Assembly: GCF_016464365.1 (NCBI RefSeq)
Contig: NZ_JADCUC010000001.1
Location: 62,001-126,000 of the forward strand
Direction of reading: 5' to 3'
DNA length: 64,000 nt
From: Sandaracinobacteroides hominis
GTDB taxonomy: Bacteria > Pseudomonadota > Alphaproteobacteria > Sphingomonadales > Sphingomonadaceae
Shown here: piece after piece, positions 60,375-64,000 of the stretch
Layout of the letters: each line of letters begins with the position of its first letter
How positions within the stretch are numbered: the stretch's first letter is position 1
Translations under genes and position numbers: made by a program
The notes under the pieces: model-generated
Seen by the model: the letters and a program-made list of their open reading frames with translations, nothing else
The model's database searches: none
What the model was told of the DNA's origin: nothing

Positions 60375-62365
60375 TCCGAAACGCGGGGGCGGGCGCCGAA
60401 GCGTTTGGGCTCCAAGAGGCTGTAGACGACGGCGTTTTCGCTCACGCGCTGGACGTAGTTTCTGGTCTCCTGGATGGGGATCATTTCCACCCAGTCGATC
60501 ATGTCGTTGGTGGTGGCGCCGCGCGGGTCTCCATTGAGGGCGATCCATTTGCGGACGTTGCCGGCGCCGGCGTTGTAGGCGGCGATGGCCATGGCGCCGT
60601 TGGAGAAATTATCGCGCCGGAGGCCGATATAATAGCTGCCAAGCGTGAGGTTATAGGCCGGGTCGGTGAAGAGGCGATTCACGTCGTAGGGGAGGCCGAG
60701 CTTTGCAGCCACGTCGCTGGCGGTGGCGGGCATCAGCTGCATCAGGCCACGGGCGCCGGCGGATGAGAGGGCGGTGCGATCGAAGCTGCTCTCCTGCCGG
60801 GCGATGGCGTGGCTGATGACCCAGTCCTTGGGCGGCAGTGGGCTGTTGGCGGGGAGGCGCGGGTAAGCGAGATCGAAGGTGGAGAGGTCGCCGCCGGGTC
60901 GGGCGTCCTTCCAGACCCAGACGCCGAGATCGGGGCGGTTGATGCGCTGGCCGAGTTCGGCGACAGCGCGGGCCTCGGCAGGGGTGGAGGCGCTGTCTGC
61001 CAGGGCGCGGACGAAGAGCGAAGCGCGGACCGGCTCGCCCATGTCGTTCAGCATCAGCATGGCGCGGGCGAGCGAGGAGGTTTCCGCCTTGTTGCGGTCT
61101 GCCAGGCTGACGTTGATGCGCGGGACCATGGGCAGTTCGGGAGTGCGGCCGAGTTCCTCGGTGGCGAGCTGGCCGTAATAATAGTCGAAGTGCTTCGCGG
61201 CGCGTTCGAAGGCGGCGTTGGCGGCGGCGGGGTTGTTGCGGGCCTTTTCGGCGCGGCCCATCCAGTAGTCGCCGCGCGTCTGGCTGATGGGGGTGGTGAC
61301 GGCGGCGTTGAAGTTGGTGAAGTTGCGCACGGCGTCGGCCGGGCGGTTGAGGCGGCGGAGCGCGATCCAGCCGGCGAGCCATTCGGTGTCGGAGAGATCC
61401 ACGCGTACGGAGAGCGGCTGCGCGGCGATGTTGGTGCCTTCGGCGTAGGTGCGGTGGTTGGAGAGGAGGCGGTAGGCAGTCTGGTTGTCGCCTCGGCGCA
61501 TGGCGGCGCGGCCCAGTGCCAGGCGCTTTTCGAGCCAGGTTTCCGGCGCCGTGACCCCCGGGTCGTTGCTGCCAGCTGCAAGGAGCGCCTCCGCTTCGGA
61601 GAGACGGCCGGCGCGCTCGAGGAAGATGGCGCGATCGTAGATGAGGCCTGCATTGCGGGAAAGGGCGGCTGGAACCTGCGCTGCGAGCGCCTCGGCGCCG
61701 GGGCTGTTGGAGCGGAGCGCGATGCGGGCGTTGGCCAGCTGCTGCTGATCGGCGCCGAGCATGGGGACTATGCGGGCGGCGGCGCTGGTCTGTCCGGCCC
61801 AGATAAGCGCGTCGGCGCGGCGGGCGTGATCGGCCGGCGTGAAGCTGGAGCCGAAGCGGGCGTAGAGCGGATCGGCGAGTTCAGGCGGGATGCCGGGGCG
61901 GACCCAGGCTTGCTTTGCAAGCTTTTCGGCCTCTGGGCCGGAGGTGATGAGGGCCATGCGCGCCTGTCCGCCGGCGGTTTGCGGGGGGAGCTGCTGGAAG
62001 AAGGCGCGTGCTTCGCTGTCAGAGCTTTTCTTTTGATCGGTTGCCTGTTGCTCGGCGCGGCGGCGGATGGCGGTGGTGCCGGGCCAGTCGGGGTGGGCGG
62101 TGAGGAATTTCGCCTGCACGGCGAGCGAGGGTTCGGCGCCGACGGCCGGGGTGCGGCGGAGCCAGTCCCAGGTGGCGAGCGAGTCAGCGAGTGGGGAAGG
62201 CGCGCCATAGGGCTGGGCGCCGCTGCGGGCATCATAGGCGTTGAACTGCTGGCGGAGCCAGACGGTGCTGGCGGTGTCGCTCTGTGCGGCTAGCGGGGCG
62301 GCGAGCGGTGTGGAGGCGAGGGCGAAAGCCAGCAGGGCGGCGCGAAGGGTATGTTGCACGGTCAT
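60356..62365 (-). CDS. soluble lytic murein transglycosylase (Slt70-like)
   Basis: A 669-aa periplasmic enzyme that cleaves peptidoglycan between MurNAc and GlcNAc. A signal peptide (TLRAALLAFALASTPLAAPLAA) is followed by about 450 residues of helical superstructure and a C-terminal SLT domain: catalytic Glu in AIARQESSFDRTALSSAGA near residue 520, then GLMQLMPATASDVA and AIAAYNAGAGNVRKW. The start ATG 62365 fits the signal peptide; a frame to 62401 adds 12 non-signal residues. It precedes greB. Confidence 0.93.
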   Translation of the reverse strand: MTVQHTLRAALLAFALASTPLAAPLAAQSDTASTVWLRQQFNAYDARSGAQPYGAPSPLADSLATWDWLRRTPAVGAEPSLAVQAKFLTAHPDWPGTTAIRRRAEQQATDQKKSSDSEARAFFQQLPPQTAGGQARMALITSGPEAEKLAKQAWVRPGIPPELADPLYARFGSSFTPADHARRADALIWAGQTSAAARIVPMLGADQQQLANARIALRSNSPGAEALAAQVPAALSRNAGLIYDRAIFLERAGRLSEAEALLAAGSNDPGVTAPETWLEKRLALGRAAMRRGDNQTAYRLLSNHRTYAEGTNIAAQPLSVRVDLSDTEWLAGWIALRRLNRPADAVRNFTNFNAAVTTPISQTRGDYWMGRAEKARNNPAAANAAFERAAKHFDYYYGQLATEELGRTPELPMVPRINVSLADRNKAETSSLARAMLMLNDMGEPVRASLFVRALADSASTPAEARAVAELGQRINRPDLGVWVWKDARPGGDLSTFDLAYPRLPANSPLPPKDWVISHAIARQESSFDRTALSSAGARGLMQLMPATASDVAAKLGLPYDVNRLFTDPAYNLTLGSYYIGLRRDNFSNGAMAIAAYNAGAGNVRKWIALNGDPRGATTNDMIDWVEMIPIQETRNYVQRVSENAVVYSLLEPKRFGARPRVSEWLKGN

Positions 62366-62448
62366 CCCATAGTCTTTAGGCAGGCCGGGCAGATGCGCCA
62401 AGGCCGTGTGACGGGCTTTGCGCCGGCGCCTCTCTATCCTGGGACCAG

Positions 62449-63333
62449 ATGATGACGAAGATTACCGGCTCGATCCCTGCGCTTGTGACCCCGTTTCGCG
62501 ACGGGAAAGTGGACGAGCGGGCGCTGGCCGAGTTCGTCGACTGGCAGGTGTCTGAGGGGTCGAGCGGGCTGGTGCCATGCGGGACGACGGGCGAATCGGC
62601 GACGCTGTCCATCGAAGAGCATGACCATGTGGTGGCGCTGACCGTTAAGGCGGCGAAGGGGCGGGTGCCGGTGATTGCCGGCTGCGGCTCCAACGATACG
62701 GCGGTGGCGCTGCAGCATATGGAGAGCGCGGCGAAGGCCGGGGCGGATGTGGCACTGGTGGTTTGCCCCTATTACAATCGGCCGGGGCAGCGCGGGCTGA
62801 TCGCGCACTTCCTGCATCTGGCGAACAAGGGGCCGCTGCCGATCCTTCTGTATAATGTGCCGGTGCGGAGCGGGATCGACATGACGACCGAGACGATGGC
62901 GGAGCTGGCGCTGCATCCGAACATCATCGGCGTAAAGGAATCGACCGGCGATATCGAGCGGGTGAGCCAGATCCGCGAGCAATGCGGCAAGGATTTCCGC
63001 ATCATCTGCGGCAATGACTATATGACGCTGGGGTCTGTTGCGCATGGGGCGCATGGGGCGATTTCGGTGACCGCGAACGTGGCACCTCGGCTGAATGCGG
63101 AGCAGGTGGCGGCTTGCCTGCGCGGCGATTTCGCGACGGCGCTGGCGCTGCAGGATCAGTTGTATCCGCTGCACAGCGCGCTGTTTTCCGACGCTTCGCC
63201 CGGGCCGACGAAATTTGCGCTGAGCCTGCTGGGGAAGGTGGGGATGGAGACGCGGCTGCCGGTGGTGGCGCCGGGCGAGGCTTCGCGGGCGAAGGTTGCG
63301 GCGGCCATGGCACACGCCGGGATAGCTCCGTGA
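62449..63333 (+). CDS. dapA: 4-hydroxy-tetrahydrodipicolinate synthase
   Basis: DapA (294 aa) condenses pyruvate and aspartate semialdehyde in lysine and diaminopimelate synthesis. [17 protein letters not shown] starts it; [11 protein letters not shown] is the pyruvate-carboxylate site, [14 protein letters not shown] holds the active Tyr, and the Schiff-base lysine is in [14 protein letters not shown] near residue 162. The length is normal. It starts 83 nt from the divergent slt gene. Confidence 0.97.
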   Translation: MMTKITGSIPALVTPFRDGKVDERALAEFVDWQVSEGSSGLVPCGTTGESATLSIEEHDHVVALTVKAAKGRVPVIAGCGSNDTAVALQHMESAAKAGADVALVVCPYYNRPGQRGLIAHFLHLANKGPLPILLYNVPVRSGIDMTTETMAELALHPNIIGVKESTGDIERVSQIREQCGKDFRIICGNDYMTLGSVAHGAHGAISVTANVAPRLNAEQVAACLRGDFATALALQDQLYPLHSALFSDASPGPTKFALSLLGKVGMETRLPVVAPGEASRAKVAAAMAHAGIAP

Positions 63334-63406
63334 TTTTTCCTTTCTCCTCCCCTTCGCTTCGGGCGCGCAGTCGCGCTTGCGGCGCCTTCGGTGCCGGGTT
63401 CCGCTG

Positions 63407-63886
63407 ATGGCGCGGCCGAAACCCGTTGGCACCAAGGTGAAGACCGTCGCCGAGAACCGGCGCGCACGCTATGAATATGCCTTTGAGGATATTCTGAGCG
63501 CCGGGATCGTGCTGACCGGCACAGAGGTGAAGAGCCTGCGCTTTGGCGAAGGCTCGATCGCGGAAAGCTATGCCGAGGTAAAGAATGGCGAGGTATGGCT
63601 GGTGAATGCCAACATCCCCGAGTTCAGCCATGGCAACCGCTTCAACCACGAGCCGAAGCGACCGCGCAAGCTGCTGCTGCGCGAGCGCGAGATCGAGAAG
63701 CTGCACGGGGCGGTGGCGCGGCAGGGCATGACGTTGGTGCCGATTTCCGTCTATTTCAACGAGCGCGGGCGGGCGAAGGTGGAGCTGGCCGTCGCCAAGG
63801 GGCGGAAGCTGCACGACAAGCGCGCGCACGAAAAGGAAAAGGACTGGAAGCGGGAGGCGGGGAGGCTGCTGCGCGAGAAGGGCTGA
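63407..63886 (+). CDS. smpB: SmpB, tmRNA-binding protein
   Basis: SmpB (159 aa) delivers tmRNA to stalled ribosomes. [40 protein letters not shown] and [20 protein letters not shown] (the functional basic C-terminal tail) are diagnostic. I chose the ATG at 63407; the frame open from 63377 adds ten unrelated residues. The last 114 nt of the window carry no gene I can support. Confidence 0.97.
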   Translation: MARPKPVGTKVKTVAENRRARYEYAFEDILSAGIVLTGTEVKSLRFGEGSIAESYAEVKNGEVWLVNANIPEFSHGNRFNHEPKRPRKLLLREREIEKLHGAVARQGMTLVPISVYFNERGRAKVELAVAKGRKLHDKRAHEKEKDWKREAGRLLREKG

Positions 63887-64000
63887 GCCCTGGTTCAGCC
63901 GCTGTCCATCGCGTTCCCGTTCCAGTCTGTCGAAAATATGCAATCTGTGGCCGCCGCCGTTGCGTATCGGGCACGGTGGACACATCTTTGCCGTAAATGG

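Noticed and set aside
63938-64000. An open frame starting with ATG (MQSVAAAVAY...) running to the window end
   Set aside because: Only 21 codons visible, no ribosome binding site, no recognisable residues.

Overview
The window reads as a chromosomal segment from a GC-rich alphaproteobacterium, most likely of the order Sphingomonadales. The reasons are the AddAB (not RecBCD) repair pair; a str/S10/spc/alpha ribosomal supercluster with adk after secY and no rpmJ; an Arg/Gly-rich N-terminal extension on ribosomal protein S5; a PEP-CTERM protein of the VPExxTWAMM type; and an acyl-CoA ligase/decarboxylase pair of the kind tied to exosortase A. Coding density is very high, most starts overlap the preceding stop, and I saw no tRNA, rRNA, CRISPR array, insertion sequence or prophage.

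Layout. 1-6.8 kb: tail of a sugar-nucleotidyltransferase gene, then addB-addA-trxA, a probable single transcript. 6.8-13.1 kb: a convergent GST-like gene, a truncated NTF2-like gene, argJ, a PEP-CTERM protein with its own terminator, and secA. 13.1-19.2 kb: hairpin-rich spacer, DUF423 membrane protein, a nuclease-helicase fusion (DUF2075) whose start looks broken, a membrane protein, a crotonase, an exported amidohydrolase and a DUF1003 protein. 19.3-38.5 kb: the ribosomal core, comprising the str operon (rpsL-rpsG-fusA-tuf, with promoter and strong terminator), the S10 and spc operons (rpsJ to adk) and the alpha operon (rpsM-rpsK-rpoA-rplQ, with its own leader and terminator). 38.6-43 kb: thioesterase, methyltransferase, guaA and small enzymes. 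43-45.8 kb: a minus-strand operon headed by a TetR regulator with a palindromic operator inside its promoter, followed by a VOC gene with two inactivating lesions, an intact VOC gene, two tandem DUF1428 genes and an AHSA1 gene. 45.8-54 kb: lipoprotein-arsC-lipoprotein-panB, then a YfgM-like protein, BamB, Der and the exosortase-A-type ligase and decarboxylase, tightly overlapped. 54-63.9 kb: truA/fmt (minus), recR-dehydrogenase, def-ppk2, an intergenic perfect parS-like palindrome, an orphan Imm11-like gene, greB/slt (minus), dapA and smpB.

The observations I rate most worth following are: the parS-like site at 58.86 kb, together with an apparent switch of the plus strand from C-rich to G-rich at about 50-51 kb regardless of gene orientation; the nuclease-helicase fusion with a probable 1-nt lesion at its start; the doubly broken VOC gene in the TetR operon; the operator exactly filling the TetR promoter spacer; and the exosortase-A-type enzyme pair translationally coupled to der with no exosortase nearby. 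Nothing here is clearly a wholly new system; the nuclease-helicase gene is the nearest to a candidate defence gene.
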